From NCBI RefSeq assembly GCF_040954835.1, contig NC_090705.1:17000436-17064435 (forward strand): 64,000 nucleotides of DNA. The letters run 5' to 3'. Under the pieces are notes generated by a model that was not told the DNA's origin, ran no database searches, and was given only the letters and a program-made list of their open reading frames with translations. This stretch comes from Lepisosteus oculatus (Eukaryota > Chordata > Actinopteri > Semionotiformes > Lepisosteidae). Positions 38,001-45,600 of the stretch are shown here, one piece after another (the stretch's first letter is position 1; each line of letters starts with the position of its first letter). The translations under genes were made by a program, and so were the position numbers.

Positions 38001-39842
38001 GCTTCTTGTTCTGCTGGTTTGTTATTCCCTCCATTCCTCTGACAATCGTGCAAAATTGCTTCCCCCACCGTCGAATCCGGGTTTTCTGAATAAACACTGT
38101 CAAGAGAGCCCTGGCTTTCCATAGTACTTGTCAAACTGATGACCTCTGTGCTGCAGCTTATCTGCGAATCACAAAAGGAGTTGCCATTGCAGTTCTGCAT
38201 TATGGTTTCAGGCGTGGAGATAAATAATGGGTTGACAATGTTTTTCCAAGGTGTCCTGTAAACAACAGTGCCCGTGGTCAGCAAACAGTTCTGTAGTGGG
38301 AAAATGCTCTTTTCGCAAGTTACATTTTGCAGGAATTCAGTTGTGAAGACACTCCCATACATTGTTTCTGGAATAGGTATCTCCACAATAGCCTGGACAC
38401 AGCTTGAAAGGCATTTTATGACCAGCTTTGCCGACTGCTTCCCCAGTGGTACAATCTGAAAGTAGAAGTCCCCTTGCTTCAGTCTAACCTTGTGGAGGGG
38501 AGCTAACTGCACCACAACCTTTTCATGAATACACAAAGGCCATCCTTCATGGTAGAAAATCAGCCCTTTGAATTTTGCCTGGAAAAAGCAAAACAAAAAA
38601 AGACATTAATATTCATTTCTATATCTATTTCTATAGTAGCCAGTTGTATTAATTTTTCATATTCATGCGAAATACTGTACACACCGTAGAAAATGTTGGA
38701 ACCAGAACAGAAAATAGGAAAATCTCAAAGAGGCTGTAGCAAAACAATTAACCTCCAGCTAAGTATAAAAAAGTTTAAAAGTTTCAGTTGTGTTAGTTGC
38801 CTTTTCCACACCTAGTGCTTTTTGCAATTTGATAGTAACTGGTGCTTACTTGGTTAAAAAGTATTAAATAACACCTTGTTACACCTCAGGGTTTGGCCAC
38901 AAGAAGTCAAGTCTTGAAGAAGTCAGATGTATTGTCATGTTTTGAAGAGAGACTGTAAATTACATGGAAGAGAGACCATTCTGGTTGGTCTGTTTTTCTG
39001 ATTGCTCTTCCTGGACAAGCCCACCCTCTCTGCTCTTTGATGACAAAGGTGCAGTAAGTGATCTGTAAAGCAGATACTTTGGGCCTGGAATGTATTAGGC
39101 TAGATTTAATTTTAAATTTGCGAGTTCAGATAAATGCTCAGTTAACTAATCAAGACAAGGCCGGAATAAAAACTGGGAAACACTGGAGTCCCGTGCACCA
39201 GAACTGAAAGAACCTGCCTTGCAGCCTTATTTTTTACAATGGATAGGCCTAAGGACTACAGATCAAAAAACTTTGCAAAGAAATTTTATTTCAAAACTGT
39301 CAGGTCCAATGTACTACTAAATACAAAAAGCCCTATTGAACTGTTGAAATATTTTATACTCGCAGGTGAACAGAGCTATTAAACCTCCCTTAAATCAATT
39401 ATAGTATTGCTTACCTGTGAGCATTATCCACAGGACTAAAGAAGGAATGAGGTTTCATGGTTTGCTCACAGAACTATATCTCACAACAATTAAAAGCCTC
39501 AGAGTAAATATTACGTTTCAATGGGACTCTCTGCAGAAGGAGGCTTTGAAGCAATGCTGTCCCAAGATCAGGGAGATCACTTTCATGCTGTTGTGGAGCC
39601 AAGAACAAAGCTGGGGTCTGTTGTGCCGACGGTTTTCGACTTACGCAGGTCTCCTGCTGAATGGCCTGCAGTATTCGCTTGGCGGGGACGAGGAAGTCTA
39701 TCAGGCAGCGGAGCCCGTCGCCACGGTACGACCTCTCGACCACGCTGAACAGCTGCCACAGCACAGTGGCAGCGGTGGCGTTGAAGGGCGGGTAGAGTGC
39801 CGACAGGGTGTTCTGTATGCAGGCGTCGAGCGACTCGGAGTC
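10767..39842 (-). CDS. PLEKHG4B: PLEKHG4B, RhoGEF with Sec14-like, spectrin-like, DH and PH domains (21 exons seen; first exon missing)
   Basis: Twenty-one exons join with fully compatible phases into about 1,738 codons. Order in visible residues: conserved N-terminal region (1-170); serine-rich low-complexity part (about 170-570); Sec14/CRAL-TRIO-like region ('[14 protein letters not shown]', '[10 protein letters not shown]', 'SVLLLVDKD', about 572-712); spectrin-like helices (about 713-1040); DH domain ('[20 protein letters not shown]', '[19 protein letters not shown]', about 1223-1400); PH domain (about 1405-1545, '[20 protein letters not shown]'); serine-rich tail. Family members exchange GDP for GTP on Rho GTPases; human PLEKHG4B has been described as a Cdc42 GEF acting at epithelial junctions. 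PLEKHG4 (puratrophin-1) is the closest paralogue, but the extended N-terminus, synteny with LRRC14B and overall length favour PLEKHG4B. No stop or frameshift interrupts it. The start codon is not in the listed exons. Confidence 0.93.
11128..11397 (-). CDS. PLEKHG4B: PLEKHG4B exon t (serine-rich tail)
   Basis: 270 bp, phase 1 to 1, acceptor CCTTTTTTCAG and donor TCCATGA|GTGAGT. Encodes '[20 protein letters not shown]', a run of serines, then '[17 protein letters not shown]', a block also conserved in PLEKHG4 ('SVLGSLNLHLY'). Confidence 0.93.
11957..12170. repeat. Degenerate roughly 37-bp minisatellite (about 6 units)
   Basis: The motif 'cctgagactgg' recurs in degraded form at about 11958, 11993, 12029, 12066, 12104 and 12141, a step of 35-38 bp. 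The plus strand is purine-rich, so the PLEKHG4B transcript would be pyrimidine-rich here. It lies in the intron between exons s and t. Confidence 0.6.
13992..14108 (-). CDS. PLEKHG4B: PLEKHG4B exon s (post-PH segment)
   Basis: 117 bp, phase 1 to 1, acceptor GTTTTGTAG and donor GAACAG|GTAAGT. Encodes [20 protein letters not shown] then [19 protein letters not shown], matching 'MVSMGVGNK.F.DI.PS..AI.DR...Y' of the family. Confidence 0.95.
14233..14410 (-). CDS. PLEKHG4B: PLEKHG4B exon r (PH domain, second half)
   Basis: 178 bp, phase 0 in and phase 1 out (donor AACAGAG|GTAAAC). Encodes [20 protein letters not shown], '[16 protein letters not shown]' and the C-terminal PH helix '[18 protein letters not shown]', whose tryptophan is the hallmark PH residue. 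Confidence 0.96.
14476..15040 (+). repeat. 5S rRNA-derived SINE
   Basis: Head 'gaagctatgcagg...gaacctggccaatacctggatgggagacc' is 5S-like, and the tail reads 'gtaaagcactttgagagg...gcgctatgtaaatgtaa'. Same family as 7227-7750, with many substitutions. It lies in the intron between exons q and r. Confidence 0.85.
15741..15911 (-). CDS. PLEKHG4B: PLEKHG4B exon q (PH domain, first half)
   Basis: 171 bp, phase 0 to 0, acceptor TTCGTTCCAG and donor TACAAG|GTACAG. Encodes [20 protein letters not shown] then [22 protein letters not shown] and YKQSYK, the beta1-beta4 strands of the PH domain. Confidence 0.96.
15938..16421. mobile_element. Solo LTR (484 bp) with 5-bp target duplication
   Basis: Starts TGTCACG and ends GTTACA, with the 5-bp direct repeat 'gtcag' on each side (15933-15937 and 16422-16426). 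The block is GC-rich and CpG-rich compared with its surroundings and contains 'ccttaaaagcc', a possible TATA-like signal for plus orientation. TGTCACG...ACA ends and 5-bp duplications suit a Gypsy-type element; no internal region is present. It sits 26 bp upstream of the exon q acceptor. Confidence 0.85.
16804..17095 (-). repeat. Diverged tRNA-derived SINE
   Basis: Same family as 6871-7180: on the plus strand 'tttggatggtgggaggga', 'gggcagaacatgtaaactcc' and an inverted B-box-like 'gaatcaaacccaggac' near the end. It lies in the intron between exons p and q and is strongly diverged. Confidence 0.65.
17289..17513 (-). CDS. PLEKHG4B: PLEKHG4B exon p (DH domain CR3 and link to PH)
   Basis: 225 bp, phase 0 to 0, acceptor TGTTTCTAG and donor TGCGAT|GTGAGG. 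Contains '[20 protein letters not shown]', the CR3 helix of Dbl GEFs, and '[19 protein letters not shown]', which starts the PH domain. GC content is noticeably higher than in the flanks. Confidence 0.96.
18123..18212 (-). CDS. PLEKHG4B: PLEKHG4B exon o (DH domain)
   Basis: 90 bp, phase 0 to 0, acceptor TCTTTGAAG and donor TTTAAG|GTGAGT. Encodes [20 protein letters not shown] then [10 protein letters not shown], identical in pattern to '[17 protein letters not shown]' of the paralogue. Confidence 0.96.
18360..18609 (-). CDS. PLEKHG4B: PLEKHG4B exon n (DH domain CR1)
   Basis: 250 bp, phase 2 in and phase 0 out (donor CGACAC|GTAAGT). Encodes the first half of the Dbl-homology domain: [20 protein letters not shown], then '[23 protein letters not shown]', '[12 protein letters not shown]'. 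The glutamate in TEREYV is the conserved CR1 residue that contacts the GTPase switch I region in Dbl proteins. Confidence 0.96.
18979..19814 (-). CDS. PLEKHG4B: PLEKHG4B exon m (last spectrin-like helix plus linker before DH)
   Basis: 836 bp, phase 0 in and phase 2 out (donor GAGCAG|GTACAA). The acceptor TTTTTCTAG is followed by [15 protein letters not shown]. Visible residues 945-1223: first a helical segment with '[15 protein letters not shown]', then about 180 Ser/Pro/Lys-rich residues ('[20 protein letters not shown]') that link to the DH domain and may be phosphorylated. The open frame runs 103 bp past the donor into the intron, and that part is not coding. Confidence 0.93.
20565..20756 (-). 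CDS. PLEKHG4B: PLEKHG4B exon l (spectrin-like helices)
   Basis: 192 bp, phase 0 to 0, acceptor TTTCCACAG and donor GATACG|GTAATT. 64 residues, including '[20 protein letters not shown]', the typical heptad-rich helix of the PLEKHG4/MCF2-like spectrin repeat. Confidence 0.92.
20879..21001 (-). CDS. PLEKHG4B: PLEKHG4B exon k (spectrin-like helices)
   Basis: 123 bp, phase 0 to 0, acceptor TTCTCTACAG and donor TCTGCA|GTATGT. Encodes [20 protein letters not shown] then [21 protein letters not shown]. Confidence 0.9.
21679..21817 (-). CDS. PLEKHG4B: PLEKHG4B exon j (spectrin-like helices)
   Basis: 139 bp, phase 2 in and phase 0 out (donor AACCAG|GTAGGA). Encodes [20 protein letters not shown] then [27 protein letters not shown], matching the family's 'A..LY..VDE..H.L...SN..L..LE' helix. 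Confidence 0.92.
23591..23733 (-). CDS. PLEKHG4B: PLEKHG4B exon i (spectrin-like helices)
   Basis: 143 bp, phase 0 in and phase 2 out (donor AATCACAG|GTGGGA). Encodes [20 protein letters not shown] with [20 protein letters not shown] following. The 'LQ..GG..LA.L/I' motif is shared with PLEKHG4. Confidence 0.9.
24342..24440 (-). CDS. PLEKHG4B: PLEKHG4B exon h (spectrin-like start)
   Basis: 99 bp, phase 0 to 0, acceptor GAATTGCAG and donor GCCCAG|GTCAGC. Encodes [20 protein letters not shown] then [13 protein letters not shown], a helical segment opening the spectrin-like region. Supported by phase and position between well-matched exons. Confidence 0.85.
25503..25619 (-). CDS. PLEKHG4B: PLEKHG4B exon g (end of Sec14-like region)
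   Basis: 117 bp, phase 0 to 0, acceptor TTCCACAG and donor AGAAGG|GTAGGT. Encodes [20 protein letters not shown] then [19 protein letters not shown], matching the PLEKHG4-type segment 'LTSLK..L..H.D.SQL...G.F.Y.H..W'. Confidence 0.93.
25948..26034 (-). CDS. PLEKHG4B: PLEKHG4B exon f (short Sec14-like exon)
   Basis: An 87-bp exon too short for simple ORF listing, phase 0 to 0. A long pyrimidine tract precedes acceptor CCTCAAAG, and the donor is GTACAG|GTAATG. It encodes [20 protein letters not shown] then KPERDTTVQ. The 'YSVLLLVDK' strand fits the expected gap between exons e and g, and no other frame in the interval does. Confidence 0.88.
26888..26981 (-). CDS. PLEKHG4B: PLEKHG4B exon e (Sec14-like core strand)
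   Basis: 94 bp, phase 2 in and phase 0 out (donor GTCCAG|GTGAGG). Encodes [20 protein letters not shown] then [12 protein letters not shown], the central beta-strand of the CRAL-TRIO fold (LGLTVLVDAR in PLEKHG4). Confidence 0.92.
27770..29830. repeat. Tandem array of four roughly 500-bp units with telomere-like motifs
   Basis: The anchor 'aaataccattttaacagcat' recurs at about 27797, 28309, 28814 and 29302. A second anchor, 'ggctttctgagac-gattacagaattcc', recurs at about 27950, 28465, 28970 and 29470. Spacing is about 490-512 bp. Each unit carries 'gctagggttagg' and ends, or the next begins, with a reverse-sense 'ctaaccctarcctgg'-type motif. Units differ at many positions, so the array is old. 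It lies in the intron between exons d and e. Confidence 0.9.
30161..30284 (-). CDS. PLEKHG4B: PLEKHG4B exon d (start of Sec14-like region)
   Basis: 124 bp, phase 1 in and phase 2 out (donor CTGAG|GTAAGG). Encodes '[20 protein letters not shown]' followed by [21 protein letters not shown], corresponding to the CRAL-TRIO-like segment of PLEKHG4 with the same Q-V/L-C-T-R motif. Confidence 0.93.
30598..30944 (-). mobile_element. tRNA-derived SINE with perfect 14-bp target duplication
   Basis: The 347-bp body is flanked by identical 14-mers 'tcaaccctttacca' at 30584-30597 and 30945-30958. On the minus strand the head reads GGGTGGCTTAGTGG (A-box-like) with a B-box-like GGTTTAATT further in. The middle shares 'gggctgtgggaggaaactgg' with the element at 6871-7180. 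It lies between exons c and d of PLEKHG4B, in the same orientation as the gene. Confidence 0.88.
31685..31891 (-). CDS. PLEKHG4B: PLEKHG4B exon c (linker)
   Basis: 207 bp, phase 1 to 1, acceptor TTCTCATCAG and donor CCAG|GTATG. Visible residues 503-572, starting [15 protein letters not shown] and ending [12 protein letters not shown], which leads into the Sec14-like region. It is too short and low-complexity to recognise alone; it is supported by phase and position. Confidence 0.85.
31892..37269 (-). other. PLEKHG4B: Large PLEKHG4B intron
   Basis: About 5.4 kb, the longest intron between listed exons. No coding exon is needed here because the phases on both sides already match (phase 1), although a symmetric extra exon cannot be excluded. 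It holds a SINE-tail fragment near 36.43-36.56 kb and a plus-strand open frame at 36.67-36.87 kb discussed in the findings. Confidence 0.6.
36429..36560 (-). repeat. SINE tail fragment
   Basis: The plus-strand sequence 'taataattgtttgcatttatgtagcgcttttcatc' is the reverse of the common fish SINE ending (aagcgct...aaatg...ATT repeats). Only about 130 bp of the element can be suspected. Confidence 0.5.
37270..38578 (-). CDS. PLEKHG4B: PLEKHG4B exon b (large N-terminal exon)
   Basis: 1,309 bp, phase 0 in and phase 1 out (donor GACTTAG|GTAAAT). Visible residues 67-503. The first about 100 residues are conserved ('[18 protein letters not shown]', '[20 protein letters not shown]', '[10 protein letters not shown]', '[14 protein letters not shown]'). 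The rest is Ser/Asn/Glu/Lys-rich and probably disordered, which suits a regulatory linker. Confidence 0.93.
39645..39842 (-). CDS. PLEKHG4B: PLEKHG4B exon a (N-terminal conserved region)
   Basis: 198 bp, phase 0 to 0, acceptor TTGCTCAG and donor TGC|GTAAGT. Encodes 66 residues beginning [20 protein letters not shown], a strongly conserved PLEKHG4/4B block. It contains no methionine. An ATG 18 bp upstream in the intron would read in frame through the acceptor, but the good acceptor points to an upstream exon. Confidence 0.92.
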
Positions 39843-41589
39843 CTGAGCAAGGAAAATCAAGGGAAGGTGGTCAGCAGCTCATAGTATTGAAACAGATTTA
39901 GAGGGTCTTCAGATTAGGAAGGAGGCGTTTCATTTATCGACACCCTCATGCTAGGTATTGGTTGATCTTGGGATCTCATCAGATCCCCTTTATGGCCACA
40001 TTATTCACATAAGGGATTGTTAACTGTTTGCCTAACATGGAGCTATGTGAAACAGATATAGGTCAATAGTAGAAGGAAGAAACTTAATGCTTTGGGTGTT
40101 CACCATGACCAATTAAACAGGTAATTTGTTAAAGTCATTTAGATCAAAGTTCTTTAAATTGAACAAAGCAATTACTTAATTGATCATTAACTCACAATGA
40201 CTTCACACCTGATGAAGGCTCAGCATCTGAAATTATGCATGCCTTGCTCTACTTTTCAGTGTGGAATTAACCTTCACTTGGTGCTTAATAACTCACACAC
40301 GGTATCCTTTGTCTTAGCTTTTGCTGAGTTGCAATAGAGAAGAAATGCTTTCAGGTAGTACTTTCAATCCCAAGAGAAAGTGATCCATATATTGTCTAAG
40401 ATAAGATTAAATAACAAGGCATAAGACTGCAGTATATTTGAAAATCACACAGTTTGTCTTCACTTTTAGACATAGCAAATCAATTGACTGTGGTCTTTTT
40501 TAAGAACCTATGAGCCTGCACATGCATATACATTACATGACCTTAATAGTGTAGTATCTGAAGATTTTGAAATTAATTTAAATATAGTATACATTTGTCT
40601 GTCAAAATCTGCAGTATTAGACAAAATAATGTGCAAATAAACTACTAATATTTCAATGCTTTTTTTAGCACATTTTTAGTTACTTACTAGTACCCACCAC
40701 AGTAACTTTTAGAAATGGTTATATTTGAACCAAAACAGTATTGCTGTACCTAAACAGAATGCCAGAAGAATATTCATTAAGTAAGGTTTATAAATGTCCA
40801 AGAAAGACCACATTGACCTCCTTTGTTAACTTGGCTGTCTGCTCAGTTTTACATAGTGAAGGTGAAGGGAGAGGGTGTACTCAGTGTCTCAATCTTTGGT
40901 AGTTCGCTTACTAACCAAGTTACAGATGCACAAAACAATGCCTGCTTGAAAAGCATCTCATGGGACAACATGGAAACAACAGATGAGGTTGCTGAAAGTA
41001 CAATCTTATACCTCAGCAGAATGCAAGTGATTTCATGAGTAAAAAAGGTTTAAAAGCAACAATGTTTTTTTTAAGCAGGTAAGAAGACTTGTTCTATGGA
41101 TTACACTATATAATGTTGTCCAAAAGTAAAATCACTAGTTGTAACCCCCCTCCCCACTTAAAACCAGCCAACATGCAACACAGATCTGCTTCATTTCTTT
41201 ACAGATTTTATTTAAAAACTGTGTTTTGCACCGTAGTTTGGGAAAGTGAGGAAAGGTTTTGTATGTCTATGGACAACAGTTTCATAACGGTGTTTTATAT
41301 GAGTTTTAGGAATAATTTATGTAACCTTGAAATAATAAAACAAGGATGAAAGAACAGTAGGGAAGCACAGTATTCCCTGTCACAGTTCTTAATGCAGAAA
41401 ACAATTCTTCGTGTGTTGAAGGTGTACGATCACACTTCTTTCTTATGTTTATTATTGACTTAGACTGGACGATTTAGTAATTGTGTAAGACATTGTAGAT
41501 GATGCAGAATGCCAGAGTGAGAGGAAACACTGACAAGAGCAGAGTGAATAGACGATATGATATAGCCGGCCTTCAGAACTGTGCAGATA
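39843..41589. other. Region upstream of the first PLEKHG4B exon seen
   Basis: No recognisable exon. It is presumably the intron leading to the missing first exon. A segment at about 40203-40300 ('cacacctgatgaaggc', then 'cttttcagtgtggaattaaccttcacttg') resembles the right half of the palindromic element at 41590-41775. Confidence 0.5.
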
Positions 41590-41775
41590 CTGCGTAAAGG
41601 AACAAGTAAAGGTTTATTCCATGCTGAAAAGAGAAGAAAAGAAACAACATTTTGGCTGTGGAACCTTCTTTGGCTTCTTCACACCCAAAGACGCCTCCAC
41701 TGCCGAAACGTTGTGTTTTGTTTTCTTCTCTTTTCAGCATGGAATAAACCTTTACTTGTTCCTTTGCTGACGCAG
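41590..41775. mobile_element. Palindromic MITE-like element with 45-bp perfect inverted arms
   Basis: Positions 41596-41640 are the exact reverse complement of 41721-41765 over 45 bp ('aaaggaacaagtaaaggttt' ... 'aaacctttacttgttccttt'). The similarity extends imperfectly to ctgcg/cgcag at the outer ends and inward. The 80-bp centre holds 'gccgaaacgttgtg'. No coding capacity; a non-autonomous DNA transposon or foldback element is likely. Confidence 0.85.
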
Positions 41776-42279
41776 CTACCTACTTTACTTGAACTATTGT
41801 ATAAAGTACTTACACAAATCATTACCAGGAAATACATGCAAATGAAAACAATACATACTATAGAAAGTGAGTGGTTGATTCTAATACAGAAGAAATAACT
41901 TATTAAATGAATGTGTGTTTATTCTGACTAAAGTATGAGAATCATTCATATATATAATTTTACTGTTTTTCAGAGTTTTGACATATGTAATACATATGCA
42001 TGCAGTTTTAGACAGATAAAACTTTTTTTTTATCCATAGCTTCAATAAATCTTTTTTTTCTGATAGTAATACACTGTTACCAAGGAATTTTAATTAGTAA
42101 AGGAAAACCCTGAACAAAGCAAAAGCCAATAGCTCTCCCACATACATTTGTCAAACCCTTCTGTAAAAAAAGTAACTTCAAAGGGAGTTCAGTCTGGACT
42201 GCAGTGGGGACTTTCCTGGGCCTGACTGTATCCAAAGGTAACTATTTAAACAGGAGGATGTACTGTAGAGTTTCAGGTG

Positions 42280-42640
42280 TGTAGTTTCACTTCCCCTGCG
42301 ATTTAGTTCAAGTCATTCATCAAGTCACTGCCATTTTTCATTTTTTTGTACTGCATGGCTATTCAGTATTTGTTTTGCGGTGATAAGAAGTGCTCCGTTG
42401 GCTCTTCTGCCGAATCGACATTTTCACTTCTTTATGACTGTGGAGTCACGTGTCTTGAAAGACGGCCCAAAACATCTGGCGTCAGATCAGACAACAGGAT
42501 AGCGGAGGTTCAAGGAAATGTCCTCAGCTTGGTTTTGAGGGAAGCACCTGTGAGCATGACGCTAGTGTCGCGAAACAAAAGGCCTGGAAAATCCAACACA
42601 TTTTCGGCTTGTGCCGACAAGTATTTGTAAGGACTATTCC
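42280..42640. promoter_or_regulatory. CpG-rich patch, candidate promoter or 5' exon region of PLEKHG4B
   Basis: About 15 CpGs lie in 350 bp (for example at 'ccgaatcgac', 'gtcgcgaaac', 'gccgac'), unlike the AT-rich flanks, and a CACGTG-containing box occurs near 42447. It lies about 2.5 kb upstream of the first exon seen. A plus-strand 94-codon open frame here resembles nothing known. Promoter identity is inferred from base composition and position only. Confidence 0.3.
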
Positions 42641-45600
42641 GATACCACTTCTCATGGCCATTATGTTTTTCATTTTTATGGGCACAGCATATCCAACCTG
42701 CAAATGCACATTTAGAACAGGGAAGTGAAGGCTACTGTATATTCCAGTTGATTTTCAGTCTGTTTTGAACCTGTTTTCAATTACTTTAATCATGTCAAAT
42801 GTAATGCATGGAATAATTCTCAGTCAAAACCTAAAAATTAACACTAAGCTACTCTTTGCCACTACTGCTAGGATGATGAATTACTCTTGTCAGGCACCTC
42901 CATTGGTATTGCAGTTAGGAGGAGGAGGAGCAGAAATATAAATGTTCATAGTAGCAGCAGTGCAGAAATATAGGGTCAAGGGGGATCTGCATCAGTCTGT
43001 GGGCTAAATAGGAACACGTAGAACTCTAAAATGTAGAAAGAGAAATGAAACTACCCCCAAGATTTTTCGACTGTGGAGGCTGGAGAATGCTTGCTTGTTC
43101 CAGAAAAAGATACAGTAACATCCTTAGTAGTGTAGATAGTATCGTCGACAACCCATTAATCGTCTAATTAGCAGCAATCATAGTTTGTTTTAGAATTTAA
43201 TAATTTTCCAAAGATAGATATCGTAGTTGCATGCACTTAGTTTCAATTACTAAAGTCTAACTACTTGAAATTCTAAGTCATCTTCAACCTTTACAGGAAA
43301 AAAAAGTCTTTAATAGGGAGATGAAATGGAACTCATTTGCATCTAGGGTACAATTGCAGGGATATTAGACCCGCCACAGATTCTGCATTTTTCTGCCAAA
43401 AGAGCTGAGTGCCTGCCAGCCTTTTGTGACTAATGCAAAACAACTTGTTCTAGGGGTCAGTTTCCATAGGAAATTATATCACATAGCTAAAAGTAAAACA
43501 TAGATGGAATGTAGCTTCCTGAGAAAAAGGGTGCACATGAGATAAGAGTTCATTTTCTGTTTGGTCAGATTATATTTGTATTTTTTGCCTGCATGCTGAA
43601 AAAGTAGTTGGGCATGTGGTATATCCCACAGTTCTACTACAAGGAATCAATAGTTTATTGTCTGCATGACAGCTGCTCAAACAACACTACCACCTACGTT
43701 AGCAGAATTGGCTATAACACCTAATATCATTCTGAAAATTGTCACTACATTAACCTTAACCCATATGAAAATATTTGAAAAAAGAAAGGAATGGAAATGT
43801 TTAAATTTGAAACACTTTTTACAGCTTTAGATCGAAGAAAATCTAATAGGAATAAGATCCTAACAAATACTAACTTGTTTGCTAGTATTAAACCGTTCAC
43901 TGACAAAGAAGTGGTTTGACTGTACTTTTGATTTCACTCAAAAAACATTCTACCTAGAACGAGTGTGAGCACAGTACTTCATCGCAGACAACCATGGAGA
44001 CAAAAGTAATATCCAAAATTCAGAGAAAAACGATCAAAAGTAGTTTTGTATCATTGTCAGTAACAAATGTGCTTTATAGACAGAATATGTTAAGACTTTA
44101 TGTAATTTTATGTCATTTATGTAAAGTCACTGAAACACCCCCATTACTGACATAAACATGTGGCTTGAAAATGGGACACTAAAGTTCCAACTATTCATAG
44201 TACATGAAAATCCTACACAGATGAGCAAGAGGTATAGCAGCATTAAATTTTTAATTTCAGCCTGACTTCCTAGTTTGGTAGTAAAACTAGGAATCCAAAA
44301 TTCCATCCACCCATTTTTTTAAAGCATAGCATTAGATAGCATTAGTCTGCAAAGTGTGCAAAGCAATTATTAAAAGCTGCAGTAGTCACTGAACGAAAGA
44401 CATTATTGGTTTCCTTTATTGTTATTGGAATTGAAAGCAAATGGATGAAAAAACAGCCCATCTACCCTACAAGTTCCCTGGCTTTAGAAATATCTGGGGG
44501 TGTTGCTGTTCTCTGCAATAGGTTATTTGCATTGCAAAATAAAGTCTAAGAAAAACAGTATTACAAATAGGATCAACAAGACACACAGTATTTCTGTTCA
44601 TACATTTGCTTACAGATGTTTATCTTATTAAACGATTTTACCCAGCACTACTTGGATTGATTTATTTCAGTTTCTTTTAAAACCCATTTCCCTTGCTTCA
44701 ATATTTACTAGCTGCTTCTCAGACACACAAGAATAGCAACAAAAGCACTTGAACCTCCATCCTGTATGTACTAATGACTTGAGTTTGTCTAGTTTTTCAT
44801 CACTAGGATTAACTGTATACACCATACATGTTGCATTCTGTTTGCTGACAAAGTACAAGGCAGGAATGCAGTCTTAACCAGTCCATATCAAATCCCAGGC
44901 ACATTTATGAAGTCAGGGACACAAGGAATCATGGATTAAAACTGCACCGAAGCTTGAAGCAGCTCCACCAAGTAGAGAGTAGTTTAAATCCACTTCCAAT
45001 CACATGAGCCAGATTCATTTGAAGACCTGGAACCTGTGAACCTGTGCACAACTACAGTATGTGAAAAATGTTAAGGATAACTGCATTGCAACTCTGAGTA
45101 AGTGCTTGCAAGGAGCAAGCCTTTTGTACAGGTAACTCACTCCTAATTTTTTAATGGAATTTTAAAGTTTAAAGTCATGGTAGGAGGAAGAAGAGTTTAG
45201 TGTTTGTGTTGAAGAGCACACTGGAGGCTGATTGAGAATGAAACGTGATGGTTGCTCTTGACTTCAATTCAAGTAGAAGCGTCACCTCAACCAGGAGCTG
45301 ATTGCCACCTGACTTGCTTCAGCAACATTACTGATCCTATGTAGTGAGCATGCACAAGCGATTCCCATTGCTTTATATGCAAAAACCTTAAATATGTATT
45401 TCCCACAATGTGGTCTGAGGAAGGAGCTAAAACTATAAGAGTTAAGCTTTCCAGTTAAGCTATCAACTTGCTCGCTTTGTATGGGCAGCAGCTTTAACCA
45501 ACCATAAGAAAGCAACACCTCATGGCAGGACCATAGTCCTGTAGAGAAAAGACAATAAAGTACTATAACCTAACAAATGCCCTTGGCAAAAGTCTCATTA

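Noticed and set aside
39417..39884. 155-codon plus-strand open frame
   Set aside because: Mostly antisense to the conserved PLEKHG4B exon at 39645-39842.
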